Positions 46,761 to 60,330 are shown, counted from the stretch's first letter. The stretch is DNA of 64,000 nucleotides from Metellina segmentata (GCA_947359465.1 OX375872.1:17716018-17780017), one strand, 5' to 3'. Program-made: numbers and translations. The notes: generated from the letters alone by a model not told the origin.

Positions 46761-47564
46761 TTAAATTATGTTGCCGCCTAATAATGGAAACAATATCCAA
46801 AATGCTAAGAAAATGTTGCAAAATATGAAAAATTATAAACATTGATAAAGCTGTATCGAAATATGTTAGAAATAAAAGTTAGGTATAACAAGAGACTGGA
46901 TTTTTATGTTGTAAAATCCCCTAAAATGTGACATAAATTATGCAGAACAAAACCTAAAAATATGCAGCAAATTATACAGCAAAAAAAGTTAAAATATGCA
47001 ATGAAATAGCTCAAATATACAATTCTTTTTTTTTATACAACGTTAACGTATTGCGAAAAAAGCCCTTACAGCAAAATAAATAAAATAAAATGAGTTATTT
47101 TCCAAAATTATGAGAGTATTATAAATAACGATATTAATGATTATTTATCTTTTTTTTTTTTTTACTTTCTTTGTTCAATTCGTTTGTTCGTAAACTCATT
47201 AAAACTGAATGATAACAACGGAGAACACGTTTTTCAATTTCAGGACGGCCCTTTTTTCAAGGCATGGAAAAGTTTAAATTTCAAACGAGAATATATCCAC
47301 CAGTTTTACAGATAACTCCATGAAATCTTTTTCTGTGCCTTTATTATTGTATTGCGTACATTTTTCTAATTGAACTTTTTGGCCAATCGCCTTTAGTTAT
47401 CGAGTTATTTTTTAATATTCCTTATTTCACCGCTAGGAGCGCTGTAAGCTGTCTCAATAAATTCAGCATGGTCACTTTACTGTAGGTACACGTTACTACC
47501 TTGACTCTACGAGACGCTGTTTCAAAATTAAAGGGCTTAAAAGAACTTTACAGGTCACCCTGTA

Positions 47565-48140
47565 TATGCAGCATGTATCAATCGCTCTAGCCTGAAAAGA
47601 TCAAACCCGGAGATGCTACCTTTTTATAGTAGAATTTTACAAGTATCTGTCAAGTATTGGATACTTATATACGCAAGATTTAACAACCGTCAACTCGAAA
47701 AAACCAAACCTAGAGATGCTGCCCTTTTTTAGTAGAAGTTGACAAGTATTCGATACTTATATACGCAAGATTTAACAATCGTCAACACGAAAAGACCAAA
47801 CCTGGAGCTGCTACCTTTTTTATTAGAATTTGGCTAGTGTCTATCAAGTATTAGATACTTGGTATACGCAGCACATGTAACAATCTCCTACTAGAAAAGA
47901 CCAAACCTGGAGATTCTACCTCTTTTTAGTAGAATTTGTCAAATGTCCTTCCGTTAATATTAGATACTTGTATACGTAGTGTGTGTAACAATCTCCAACT
48001 CTAAAAGACCAAACCCGGGAATGTTACGTATTTAAATAAAATTTGCAAGTGCATATCGAGTATTGGATACACATATACGCAACATTTAACAATCATCAAC
48101 TCGAAAAGACTAAAACTGGATGTACTGCTTTTTGACTACA
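47565..48140. repeat. Tandem array, ~100-bp unit
   Basis: Six diverged units, each with GAAAAGACCAAACCTGGAG, a TTTTTAGTAGAATTTG block, a GTATTNGATACTT block and ATATACGCA. Spacing of the AAAGACCAAAC block is 91-110 bp. Confidence 0.8.
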
Positions 48141-48835
48141 AAAAAATGTACTAAAAATATAACAAAACAAAATTAAAAGGAATTCATAAAAATGTACAAA
48201 TGTGAATGTAGAGCTTGGCAAGTTTAATCATATTCCTAGATTTAATAACATATTTTTGGATAATTAAAAATGAATCGTTAAAAGTAAAGCAAAATTTTAA
48301 ACTAATCATTCCCAGCATAATAAAACACTCTTATCACATCCTTTCACCCGCTTCCTATCATCACATCCCACACCCACGCTCTCCCATAGTATATTTGAAA
48401 ATAATAAAACACCAATTGAAAACAAATTATAAAAATCACTGGCTCCTTCTCTTCGTTATGTTGTCTAATAACAGCACTAATACAACTGGGATTCACACAA
48501 AGCTCTCTAGTCTTTGGCATTTTCGTCAAAAATCACAGGGATCGGAAAACAAAACGAAAGGGGTGGTAAACATCCTTCCCCTCCTACACACATCTCTTCA
48601 CTTCAGGTCTTATATCTCGACGTCCTCTGCAAATCCTGCTATTCTTCTTCCACGCAATAAAAACGTCCAGTGAAGAGATTCTTAGCGAGGTTTCTATCGT
48701 TGGAGTACTTCCATCTTGCGGGGGTGGGGTGGGGGGTTGCTTAATCCTCTCTGTTCATTTCACTTCACTATTCAGGGGAGTAGTTTGCTTTTCGGGAAAA
48801 AATGCAACACTCCAGAGAACAGGAAAATTTGTTGG

Positions 48836-50335
<1,500 letters not shown>

Positions 50336-51620
50336 TATAAAAATTTGAGCACCAAGAAATAATTGTGGGATCGTAACGAAACTTGGTATGGAGGTACATG
50401 TCGGCCAGATATGCAAATAATTAGAAATGCAGCGTGATTGCGCATTGCGTAATGCCACTAAAGGGCGTTGAACTTCGTTCTCCTTGGAGTATAAAACAGG
50501 TAAGCAGAGCTTGTTTGAGTGTACTTAATCTTTTGCAAAGGAAAAGCTAAGGTAGACATGCCGTTTACGCCGCCATCGAAGACAATGTGAGCAGCTGTCA
50601 GAGTTCGAGAGGGGAACAATCATCGGGATGATGGAAGCTGGGTGGTTAGCTCGGCGAGTAGCTCGTCAAATAGGCCGTTCTGATTTTACGGTGAGGAGGT
50701 GTTGGGACCTGTGGACAGAAGAGACGTCATTTACTCGGCGACCAGGCTCAGTACGCCCTCGACAGACCAGTCGTCGAGAAGACCGTCACATCATACGAAA
50801 CACACGCGTAGAACCAACTGCCTCATTGGCCACTATCCAGACACAGGCAGCACCTCCACTACGGGCCCCTGTGTCTTTCCGAACCATCGCAAGGCGCCTG
50901 ACTGAAGGACATCTGGTATCGCGGCGCCCATTACGTGTGCTGCCAATGACACCCACCCACCGACGTCTCCGTTTGGAGTGGTGTCGCGCACGACGGGATT
51001 GGACTGCAACGGAATAGAACCAGGTCGTCTTCAACGAAGAATCTAGATTCAATTTTAGAGTGATGACAATCGTGTTCGTGTGTGGAGGCCCCGCGGTGAC
51101 CGCCTCAATCCTGCCTTCGCTTTACAGCGACACACCTCTCCCACAGATGGTGTGATGGTATGGGGTGCCATTGCTTACGATACAACGTCACCCCTAATAT
51201 TGATCCATGGCACAATGACGGCCCAGCGGTACGTCCATGACATCCTTCAGCCACATGTGATTCCACTCATGGCAATGCTCCCAGGAGCCATTTTTCAACA
51301 AGACAATGCTCGGCCACACACAGCAAAGATGTCACAAGACTGCCTCCGCCCCATTACCACCCTTCCCTGGCCTTCTCGATCCCCAGATTTGTCACCAATC
51401 GAACAAATCTGGGATCATTTGGGACGGCAAGTTGGACACCCTACGCGTTTGGTCGAACTAGAGGCGCGTTTACAGCAACTGTGGAACGAGATGTCTCAGG
51501 ACATCATACGGAACTTGTATGCTTCAATGCGCACTCGTATCGCATCGTGCATTCGCGCTAGAAGGGTCCAACAGAGTACTAAAACTTCCGTTCATTTGTA
51601 CTTTTTTCTGCAATAAAGGA
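50336..51620 (+). pseudogene. Tc1/mariner-like element with broken transposase
   Basis: Left tip CACTCATTGCTATAAAAATT after TA, containing GAGCACCAAGAAA. ATG at 50558 (MPFTPPSKTM), an immediate frameshift, then an open frame to 51017: EFERGTIIGMMEAGWLARRV (HTH), HRRLRLEWCRARRDWTATE, and a TAG where the family has Trp. FNEESRF follows, with Glu where the first catalytic Asp is expected, then another frameshift. The open frame 51080-51616 has VMVWGAIAYD, MTAQRYVHDILQPHV, IFQQDNARPHTAK (Asp) and SPDLSPIEQIWD (Glu). I count 32 residues between Asp and Glu. The right inverted end is not found, so the 3' end is truncated or diverged. Confidence 0.85.
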
Positions 51621-52293
51621 TCCTTTTTCTTTGATTTTCTAATCACTTCAGAGACCAGTCCCTTAATCACCCCACTTCCCTTTCTGTCTTTCGTCGTAAA
51701 ATGGGTCATATATCTTGCCATCCCCTTTTACTTTTGACCTCCGAACCTCCCAGTATGACTGGACCTTCCAAGACCAATTTTCCTCTCAAATCGCCTGTAA
51801 GATAAAATTACCTCTTCGCTTAACTCCCGACCTCTACCAATGAAATTTCTTGCTAGATTCCCTGTTCAAAAGTCTTTCTTTTAATTATCATCCCTCTGGC
51901 GAATTCATTGTGTACTATACACTTTTTCCATGAGCCCCTGAGAATAGGAAGCTACAGAATCGTTTAGGGCTCCGTCCTCTCAATAGCCTTTAGACCAGTT
52001 ATGATTTCACCAGTTCGTTATTGAATAAAGATTTTGTTAGAGAATTTATGTCTCTTTTTATGGAACCAGCACTACAATCCCCTCCAATGGATCATCCTCA
52101 TCCGGTTGCCTAGACCACTCTTGCTGACTCTTAGAGACTCTCTGCCATACAGAGGATGTTCGCACATATTTTAGACGATTTTGGTTAGCGGTAATAAAAT
52201 ATCGTTTGCTGCAAAAGAAATAATTGCAGTTGTATTATGTTTTTAAAAGTCAAAATTATCGTCTGAGGCTTGAGAGGTTTGTTTTTATTCAAA

Positions 52294-52740
52294 ATGACCT
52301 TTTTAACGAAGCAGTGGTTCGAAGGCTATATTTATGCTCTTTCCGAAGAGAAGTATTCATATTCCGTTACCCCAAAACGATGTGAGAGTCATGGTTTTGT
52401 GATATCTAAGGCGTCGATAGGTAATATCGTCAACAAGAAAGGAAAAAAATGTCAAATTGGAGCCTCGAGAGGGACAAAAATTCCAAACAAGTATCCAAGG
52501 AAGAAACGGACATCTTCGACTATTGCAAAGGTACGTTGTTTAATGTTAAAAATGTTATATTTGTATTTTATCTTTAAAAATGTATTCTTTGGAGAAAGAC
52601 GATGCAGATTGCGTTTTTTCGCTTTCTTAAGATTTAAATCAAAGTGTTTATCATTTTGTTTACAGTGGACACCGAGCATTTCAATAATTTTGCAACTGTC
52701 CATATGTGTATATATATATGATGTTTCAGTTTTGTAAAAC
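52294..52740 (+). pseudogene. HTH-like transposase N-terminus or exon (uncertain)
   Basis: ATG at 52294 opens a frame MTFLTKQWFEGYIYALSEEK, KRCESHGFVISKASIGNIVN, IPNKYPRKKRTSSTIAK, with a possible splice donor (AAAGGTACGT) at 52530. The pattern, an index-like helix-turn-helix followed by a basic RKKRTSS linker, recalls N-termini of Tc1-like transposases, in which the second helix reads ISKATV. A possible acceptor (TTTACAG) lies at 52664. No DDE domain follows. It could equally be a scrap of a degraded element. I put no function on it. Confidence 0.3.
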
Positions 52741-52754
52741 CTCCTCAGTTCTTA

Positions 52755-53640
52755 TTCGCTTTATATAGTAGACTGACTATTCAATAAATTTATTGTGAAA
52801 GTTGATAATAATTAGACTTCGATTTTTAAATTTGTAAATCGAGAATTCAGGATTACAAACTTTGAGAAGAAACTCTTTAATTTAGCAAATTACCATCATT
52901 AAGAATATTTTGTCTCTGAAACGTAATTCTTATTAATTAGTAATATATGAAAATTTAGTGAATTTATCGTGAAAATGAGTATTTGTTACTCTTTTTAATA
53001 ATTAAAGACTAAGCATTGCAAATAAGCAGACAAAAACTTGAGTGATATTTTAGTATTGAAAAACTTTAGGATATTTTCTTCTTTTTAGTAGACTATTTAA
53101 TAAATTCAGGTAATGGTAATTTTAGTTAACGTCGTACTAGAGCAACACAACGGGCTATTGACGACGGTCCGGGATCAATCCCTTAAGGAAAAGATCCGAG
53201 GACAACACCTCGTAATTTTGAACCACGGTTAGATGACGAAGCAACACCTGAGCTGGCACCCCACTCTTCAAACTTCCACGCCAACCCAACGTGAGGACTT
53301 TCGGCCACGACAGATTTAAGGTGCACCAACCGCCTCTACACCATACGCTTACAAACATCCATGCCCGGACCCGGATTCGAACCAGGAACCTTCCGATCTA
53401 GAGGCTAACACCTTAACCACTATACCGGTTGGTCAGCTTAATAAATTTAGGATCAGAACTACAAGGCACTCTTAATTTAGTAAATTATTATCCAATAAGA
53501 ACAATAGTTAAAGACTGAAACTTAAGTTTATAATTATTCAATTATGAAATCTAGCACATTTATCGTCAAAGTACTCATTATTATTGTAAATAATTACACT
53601 AAACAACGACAATATATAGACCGTAAATATTGAGATTTTT
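52755..53640. repeat. Degenerate long-period tandem array, right part
   Basis: Same blocks as at 48836-50335 (CAATAAATTTATTGTGAAAG at 52783, ATGAAAATTTAGTGAATTTA at 52946, a diverged form at 53546). Interrupted by the SINE at 53108-53437. Confidence 0.65.
53108..53437 (-). repeat. SINE, subfamily B, full length
   Basis: Minus-strand copy almost identical to the one at 42829. The tail with GGTAATGGTAATTTTAGTT is at left; the head with GACCCGGATTCGAACCAGG and CTTAACCACTATACCGGTTG is at right. Flanked by TTAATAAATT at 53097-53106 and 53438-53447. Confidence 0.93.
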
Positions 53641-53647
53641 CTTTTGT

Positions 53648-54190
53648 TAAAGGGGTTTTTTGGGTATACCCCAAGGTTCTAATTTTTCTTCCATTCTTGC
53701 TAATTTATGTCTTCATTATTCTGAAAAAAACTTTTGCCTTCAGATAAATACTGCCTTTGGATTTATTGATGATTTAATTGTTTTTAATAATAGCAACTTT
53801 TCTAATATTTGGAAATCTATCTATTCAGACGAACTTTCTTTAATTAAAACCAATCTAGATAACAATACTACTGATTTTCTAGACTTAAAAATTTCTGTTT
53901 CAGATAGCAAAGTTGACATTAATGTATACGATAAATGCAGCGATTTTAAATTTACAGTCATTAAATTATTATTTTGGCACTCCAATATCTCTAAAAGAAT
54001 ATACTACAATACAATTGCTGGTTGATTGATACGTTTCAAAAAAATTTGTAACTGATTCAAACTTTTTATTACAATGTAAATATCTAAAAAACACACTTCT
54101 CAATAACAAATACCCTAATTCATTCTTTAATAATATTCTTGAAAGATTTATTAATATGAACAGCTACACAACCCATGAATAATTATTTTT
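53648..54190 (+). pseudogene. Reverse transcriptase remnant
   Basis: An open frame 53660-54025 contains GIPQGSNFSSILANLCLHY (RT motif B-like region), FGFIDDLIVFNN (the DD catalytic pair of motif C), IYSDELSLIKTNLDNN and FLDLKISVSDSKVDINVYDK. The frame stops at 54025, but similarity seems to continue in another frame (FLLQCKYLKNTLLNNKYPN) to about 54185. The 5' part, including fingers and the first catalytic Asp, is missing. The motifs match a family of RT proteins common in invertebrate genomes, whose element class (perhaps Penelope-like) I cannot settle. Nearby flank is noncoding to 55055. Confidence 0.65.
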
Positions 54191-55055
54191 CGTAATTTCC
54201 TCAGAGCCATGTGAGTTGCTTTTCAATTTTATTTTACTGTTTATGAATATCTTTTTGAATAGGGGCTGGGGATTTTATTTTTATTTTTATTTTTCTGCTT
54301 TTTATGGACTTGTTGCAATGGAAGTATGGTGTTAGCATTTAGTTGGATTGTGTAATTGGTGGCATTTGGTGGTAATTTTTAGGCTTGTTGTTGATGATAT
54401 CCCAGCTGCGGCTTCGGGTTTCATTTCGTTCTGTTCCTGCTCTGTTTTGGTATTTTGTTTTGTTTTACTTGATTTTTGGTGGTGTTTGGGGGAGTGTATG
54501 AGCAATTTTTTCAGCCTAATGCTGCTCATATGTAGAAAACACCATTTTATGTTGTCTGGGTCAGGCTCCTCCCTGATGACGCCCTGATTCACCAACATTT
54601 CTTCTTTTTTTAAGTTTTTTGTTGTAATTGTTTTGGAAATTCCTGTGTTCTTGAAATTATATTGCTTACCATGCTATGTATGTAGCGTCAGCGCGCTTGC
54701 ATGGGAAGTTTCGAGTTTCGATATCTAGTTAATGCACCCCGGTTTTTTGGTTATTTTTTGTTATTTTGTGTGTTGTATGTTACTATTATTTTGTATATTT
54801 TATGCGTATTATTACATATATATACATATTCTTTATGTTTATTCTGTCTTGAATGGACAATCATTAAGAGATTAGACTAGTTTTATTTTCAATTTTACGT
54901 TTCTTTCGCAAACAGAGAAATAATTAATGACTAAAGCATTAACTGTCCAAAAAATGTGTTAAACAAGCCTTTATTGTTAAGTTTATTCTCAATTCTTATT
55001 GTGTTAAACAGTTTAATCACCAGAAGAGCACAGATTAATTCACCAATTCTGCAGA

Positions 55056-55945
55056 ATAGAAATATTTGTTGAGATTATATTGATCCTTTCTTTCGAATAG
55101 GATCTTTTGGAACGATTCTACTGCTCCTTAGAATAGAATGCTTTGGAACAATTCTAGTGACCCCTTCTGTAGAATAGAATGCTTTGGAAAGATTTTATTA
55201 GTCTTTACCTGTGAATAGAGTCCTTTGGAGAGTTAATATTGGTCATTTCTACGAATAGAATTCTTTGGAATGATTCTATTTCTCCTTAAAATAGAATCCT
55301 ATGGGGAAATTGTATTGACTCTTTCTGCAGAATAGAATGATTTGGAACGATTTTATCGGTCGGTCCTTTCCTATGAATGAAGTCTTTTAGAGAGATTATA
55401 TTGTTCCTTTCTTCTCTCAAATAAAATCCTTTCGAATGACTCTATTGCTCCTCAGAAAAGAATCCTATGGGACAATTCTATTGTCTCATTCTGTATAATA
55501 GAAAAGTTTGGAAAGATTTTATTGGTTCTTTCGTTTGAATGGATTCCTTTGGAAATACTATTTTGATTCTTTCCTTGGACTAGAATCTTTTGTAACGATT
55601 CTATTTCTTCTTAGAATATAATCCTATGATACAATTCTATGACTAATTCTGTAGAATAGACTTATTTGGAAATATTTTATTCACCTTTCCTTAGAATAGA
55701 ATTCTTTGGAAAGATTATATTTGTTCTTTCTTTGGAAAAGATTGGAGCATACTCGTATTTCTTGGGAATATAATCCTTAGGAACGATTATTGGAATAGAT
55801 TTCTTTGGTATAGAATAATTTGAAGAGGTTCTATATTAGTCAAGAAGGTCAATACTAGTTAGATGTCATGCAGGGAAGATTGTAGGTTGCGAGGTGGAAT
55901 TATGCATGCGAACACCTCAAAGTGTTAAAAATTCGAGACACCATT
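55056..55945 (+). repeat. AGAAT palindromic family, longest copy
   Basis: About seventeen diverged units of AGAATAGAATCCTTTGGAA with GATTCTATTGNTCCTT, then the right-terminal block TCAAGAAGGTCAATACTAG, GTCATGCAGGGAAGATTGTAG and GAGGTGGAATTATGCATG. It ends about 360 bp upstream of the channel gene's start codon. Confidence 0.75.
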
Positions 55946-56307
55946 ACATGGGAAATATAAATTAAACAAACAATTTCATTAGACCTAATGCATCAGTGCC
56001 ATTCCCTTTTGCGTGTTATCAGCTCTTCCATTTGATGTAGTATTCTACCACTAATGGCCACACACATTCATCGAGATAACTCCAATTTATTTGCCACTTT
56101 TATCTTTTCTGAATAATACATCCATAGAAAAGCGCCCCACCCTCTATCATACGTGCGTACAACACACGCATATTTTACGATTGTTAGCTGACATCTGAAG
56201 CTACCAGGTTTACTCATTAGAATACGCCTCCCATCCGAAAATTCAGCTGCTGTAGTGCAGTCGCCCTTTTCACTCGTAGGCATCTGGTCTCTGTCCGCTG
56301 TTCCACA

Positions 56308-56639
56308 ATGTCCAAAGAGGGACAATTTTCAAAACAAATCTCATGCGTGAGTACGTCGGAGAAAGATTGTTGCGATCAGGAACCAGAAGACTTGAAATCT
56401 GTCGCAAAGAATCTTTTGTCCAAGTCGTCGATCTTCGCTGTAGCTCAGTTGGTCACATCCAGCGGCTTTGGTCGCAAGATCCTCTGGCTTGTTGTTCTGC
56501 TGGTTGGGTTGTGTGGTTGTTCCTACGAAATCTACCGCTTTCTGCAATTGTATTTCCAATACCCGGTTGTCATCACTTTGGAAGTGGAAAATAATTGGAA
56601 GCTCAATTTCCCTGCAGTTACTGTCTGCAATTTGAATAG
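56308..56639 (+). CDS. DEG/ENaC sodium channel, exon 1 (N-terminus and TM1)
   Basis: Encodes residues 1-110 and two bases of codon 111 of an amiloride-sensitive/degenerin-type cation channel subunit. These form trimers in the plasma membrane with two membrane segments and a large extracellular loop. Visible: an acidic cytoplasmic N-terminus (CCDQEPEDLK), SSIFAVAQLVTSSGFGRKI at about 40-58, TM1 at about 58-78 (ILWLVVLLVGLCGC), YRFLQLYFQYPVVITLEVEN, and the family hallmark FPAVTVCNLN at 101-110 just outside the membrane. The usual His-Gly gating pair before TM1 reads Phe-Gly (FG at 54-55). ATG at 56308 is the first in frame. The exon ends AATAG/GTAAGG, a good donor, phase 2. Clean, uninterrupted reading frame amid decayed repeats. 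Confidence 0.88.
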
Positions 56640-56674
56640 GTAAGGGCTAATTTTCCTTTATATTCTGATGACGG

Positions 56675-57615
56675 TAAAACTATATATTCGGAGTAGCCCA
56701 ATCAGAATTTAGTTTCGGAGGGCGGCCAGTTTGAAAAGTAGCTTCATATGCTAAAACATTATGATCAGAATCTTATTAAATCTTTGAAAGGTTTCGCTTT
56801 AAAACTCTTTTTTAGTTTATGTTAGATCACTAGAGAAAATTTGAAAATAAGAGCATAAATCAAGCTGTATATTCGGTGTAGCATAGTCGGGATCTATTTT
56901 AAGAGGGTCCATAGTTTTTGAAAAGTATTTTCCTTTACCAAATAAAAGTCTGAACCTTATTAAATCATTGAAAGGTTTCGCTATAAAAGTCTGTTAAGTT
57001 TGTTAGATCCCTGTAAATATTTTAAAATAAGAATATAAATCAGCTGTATATTCGGAGTAGCGTAGTCGGGATTTAATTTCTAAATATCACAGTTTGAGAA
57101 GTAGTTTCTTGTGCCAAAAATAAAGATCTGAACCTTATTAAATATTTGAAACTAGTCTAGTAACTAGAAACTAAACTAGTTGAAGACTAGTAGAAACGTT
57201 TTACTAGTCTTTTTTTAGTTTATATTAGGTCACTGTTTAGAAAAGGGTATAAATCAAACTGCATATTCGGAGTGTAGCGTAGTTGGAATTTAATTTGGAA
57301 GGGAGACCACAATTTCCTTTGCCAAAAATTGAGGTCTGAACATTGTTACATTTTTTAAGGGTTTTGCTAAAAGTCATTTTTAGTTTACGCTATGTCAGTA
57401 GAGAAAAAAAGTTTTACAATAAGGGTATAAATCAAACTGAACATTCCAAATAGCTCAGTTCGAATCTAATTTCACAGGGAGACCACAATTTGAAAAGTAG
57501 TTTCCTTTACCAAATGAAGGTCTGAACGTTATGATTTTGGTAGGTTTTGCTAAGTCGTTTTTATTTTATTTTAGATCACTAAAGAAAATTTTAGAATAAG
57601 GGTATAAATCAGCGA
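56675..57615. repeat. Tandem array, ~185-bp unit, in intron 1
   Basis: Five units with TATATTCGGAGTAGC (56682, 56868, 57047, 57262, and diverged at 57438), each followed by GAAAAGTAGTTTCCTT, a GTCTGAACCTTATTAAAT block and TTAGTTTATGTTAGATCACT. It starts only ~35 bp after the splice donor. Confidence 0.85.
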
Positions 57616-57818
57616 TTTTCAACCGGTGTCGTTACGCATTGTGGGATGGTTTAAAATGCGTTAAATTTATTTAAATTTAAAGGTTTAGTTTTGATTTTTT
57701 TGGGAAGTACTTTCACCATTAATTTAAAGTAATACCCATATAAATTATTTGAGTATTGTTTTTTATTGTAAAGTATAAATAAATCATTTCAAAAAGATTT
57801 TTTAAAGCCATCAATTTA

Positions 57819-58414
57819 CCTTGACAATTCATTGACAAGGAAATATTACTGTAAAATTAGGAATATTCCGTTTCTAAACTAATTCTACGTGAAAAATTCT
57901 GAACTTTATCAAGAATTATGACAAGCAATTTTGGTAAGTTTTTTCGGGAGAGTCAATAAATGCTACAAGTTTTAAATTCTTGTTTCGCGCAAAATACATC
58001 CGTATCAGATCATAACCCACAATTTTATTATTATATTTTTAATATTTTTAGCATAGTTCCTTTAAAAGAGAGTAAATAATACTAATTCCAGTCAGTACGT
58101 ATACGATTGATTGTGATATAGTGACACGAGATTTTCCAGTAATAGTTCTCCCTACACCACACGCATAATGACAAGACTGAAAAAATATGAACAATTTAGG
58201 ATAATTTTGAGGTAGTGAATTTTTATTTCGAAAATTAGTGGTCCCAATTGAAAACCAACCTGGTCTTTCATTGACAAGGAAAGATTACTGTAAAATTATG
58301 AATATTCCGTTTCTAAACTAATTCTGCGTGAGGAATTCCGAACTTTATCAAAAATTATGACAAGCAATTTTCGTAAGTTTTTTCGGGAAAGTCAATAAAT
58401 GCTCCAAACTTCAT
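57819..58414. repeat. 150-bp direct duplication, 440 bp apart
   Basis: 57826-57977 and 58264-58414 share ATTCATTGACAAGGAAA, GAATATTCCGTTTCTAAAC, AATTATGACAAGCAATTTT and GTTTTTTCGGGAAAGTCAAT with few differences. Confidence 0.8.
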
Positions 58415-58464
58415 CCAGCTGTTTAAAAGTTTTATCATAAGACAGTTTATTGAGCATAGTGGGT

Positions 58465-59260
58465 CTTCTTCACCCTCTGAGGGTTTACACCCATAATTCC
58501 ATCTTGCAACCTACAATCTTCCCTGTATGACTTCTAACCAATTTCGACCTTGATCAATAGAATGTTTCCTAAGGATTCTATTCTAATTAAATGAGCAACG
58601 CAATTTTTCAAATGATACTACTGTATGGAAATGAGCAATAAAATATTTCCAAAAGATTCTATTCACAGGAAATGAGTAATCAAATCTTTCCAAAAAATTC
58701 TATTTTAAGGAAAAGAGCATTATAATCTTAACAAGGGATTCTATTCAAAGGAAAGAAGCAATTCAATCTTTTCCAAATGATACTACTCGAAGAAAATTTG
58801 CGATAAAATTCTTACCAAAAAAATATTCTTTATATATAACATATATCCTTCTAAAAGATTATATTCCAAGGAAAATAGAAATTGAATCTTTTCAAAGGAT
58901 TACATTCTTAGGAAATTAGCAATAAAATATTTTCAAAGGGTTCTATTCTAAGGAAAAGTACCATAGAATACTTCCAAAGGATTCCATTCCCATGAAAAGT
59001 ACCAATAGAATATTACTAAAGGATTTTGTTCTGCAGAATGGGCCAATCGAATAGTTCCAAAGGATTCAATTCCGAGAAGAAAAAACCCAACACAATTGCT
59101 CCAAAGAAAGATTCTATTTTAAGGAAAGGACTAATAGAATCATCCTAAAGGATGAAGGAATTCCTGAATTCTTTAGAAAGAGGTGGTTGTTTAGTCATTA
59201 AGTGTGTTGTGTAGTAAAAACATAATACTCGAAACTCATGACTTTTAGAGGGTCAAAGTA
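58465..59260 (-). repeat. AGAAT palindromic family copy, inverted
   Basis: Starts with the reversed right terminus (CACCCTCTGAGGG, TTGCAACCTACAATCTTCCC), then about twelve reversed units (TTCCAAAGGATTCTATTCTA type), and ends with the reversed left terminus (GGTTGTTTAGTCATTAAGTG, GTGTTGTGTAGTAAAAAC). It is one of the few copies with both ends. Confidence 0.75.
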
Positions 59261-60049
59261 TTTTAACATTGGCTTTCTGCATTAGAACTCATTATTACTG
59301 GGCCAGAAGCAAACCATTCTTTTGAATAAATGATATTTCTCTCATCAGACTTTTTAATCTGCTCCTCAGAACTTAATTTTTCCCACAGAACTATCTCCAC
59401 TATTAATCTATAAATTGATGAAATATGAAGAAAAACTTTTGCGTACATTCTGGTGTTTGGAGCTTTTCCACAACAATGGCTTTTATTTTTATTTTCTTGT
59501 GCGGCTTGAAATATTGATCTCAGCTAAAAACTTTCCGAGTCGTGTACGCTAAAAAGGAAGGTCATGGTCGAAGAAAGGATTCTTTTTTTTTTTGGGGGGG
59601 GGCGCTTTCGAGTGAGAACATTAATACATTGCTCGCCAGTTCAAATTCATTGTCTTCCAGAAAACTGTTTTTTATTTATTTCTACGGAATGTACAAGACA
59701 GAAACGCTGCTTAGAATCTTATTTAAAAGTTTTCGTTCATGACTATTACCAACAGCGACGTTTTGCCGTGAACTTTTTCATTTCTCGGAAGGCACAAAAC
59801 ATTGAGAAACTCCGTTGTTTCATTTTATGCTGCCCCGTTACTTTGTACTCAGTATATTAATGGCGATATAAATTACAGAACACAACTCATGACAACAGAT
59901 TACGTTAATAATGATAGATGTTAAAACTCTTTTATCCAATGGGATCTTCTTTGTGGATATTCTTTGTTTATTCATCCCATTTTTCATTCTTCTTTACGCT
60001 TTTTTAAATATATTTCTTTTTGCTCGTTTTTCTGCTTAGTTCAGATAAT

Positions 60050-60330
60050 TTTACTTTCAGGAAGATTTTATTGCTTCTTTCCTTAGAATAGAATCCCTTA
60101 GAAAGATTCGATTGCTTTTTTCCATATAAGTGAATCATTTAGAATCGTTGGTACTACCCTTAGAAAAGAATCTTTCAGTTAGATTTTATTGGTCATTTCC
60201 TTAGAATAGAATTATTTGATATATTCTATTTTTTCGTTTCTTAGAATTCTTTGGAAAGATTCCGTTTGTTCTATTCTTTAGAAAAGAATCGTTTAGTACG
60301 GTTTTATTGGTAATTTCCTTAGTTCAAAAG
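60050..60330 (+). repeat. AGAAT palindromic family fragment
   Basis: Five to six internal units (CCTTAGAATAGAATCCCTTAG, GAAAGATTCNATTG); termini absent. Confidence 0.65.

Noticed and set aside
48215..48673. 152-residue open frame
   Set aside because: Low-complexity Ile/Ser/His-rich translation, no recognisable domain, no splice or homology support.
56068..56325. 85-residue minus-strand frame upstream of the channel start codon
   Set aside because: Opposite strand to the clear exon and overlapping its first codons; no features.
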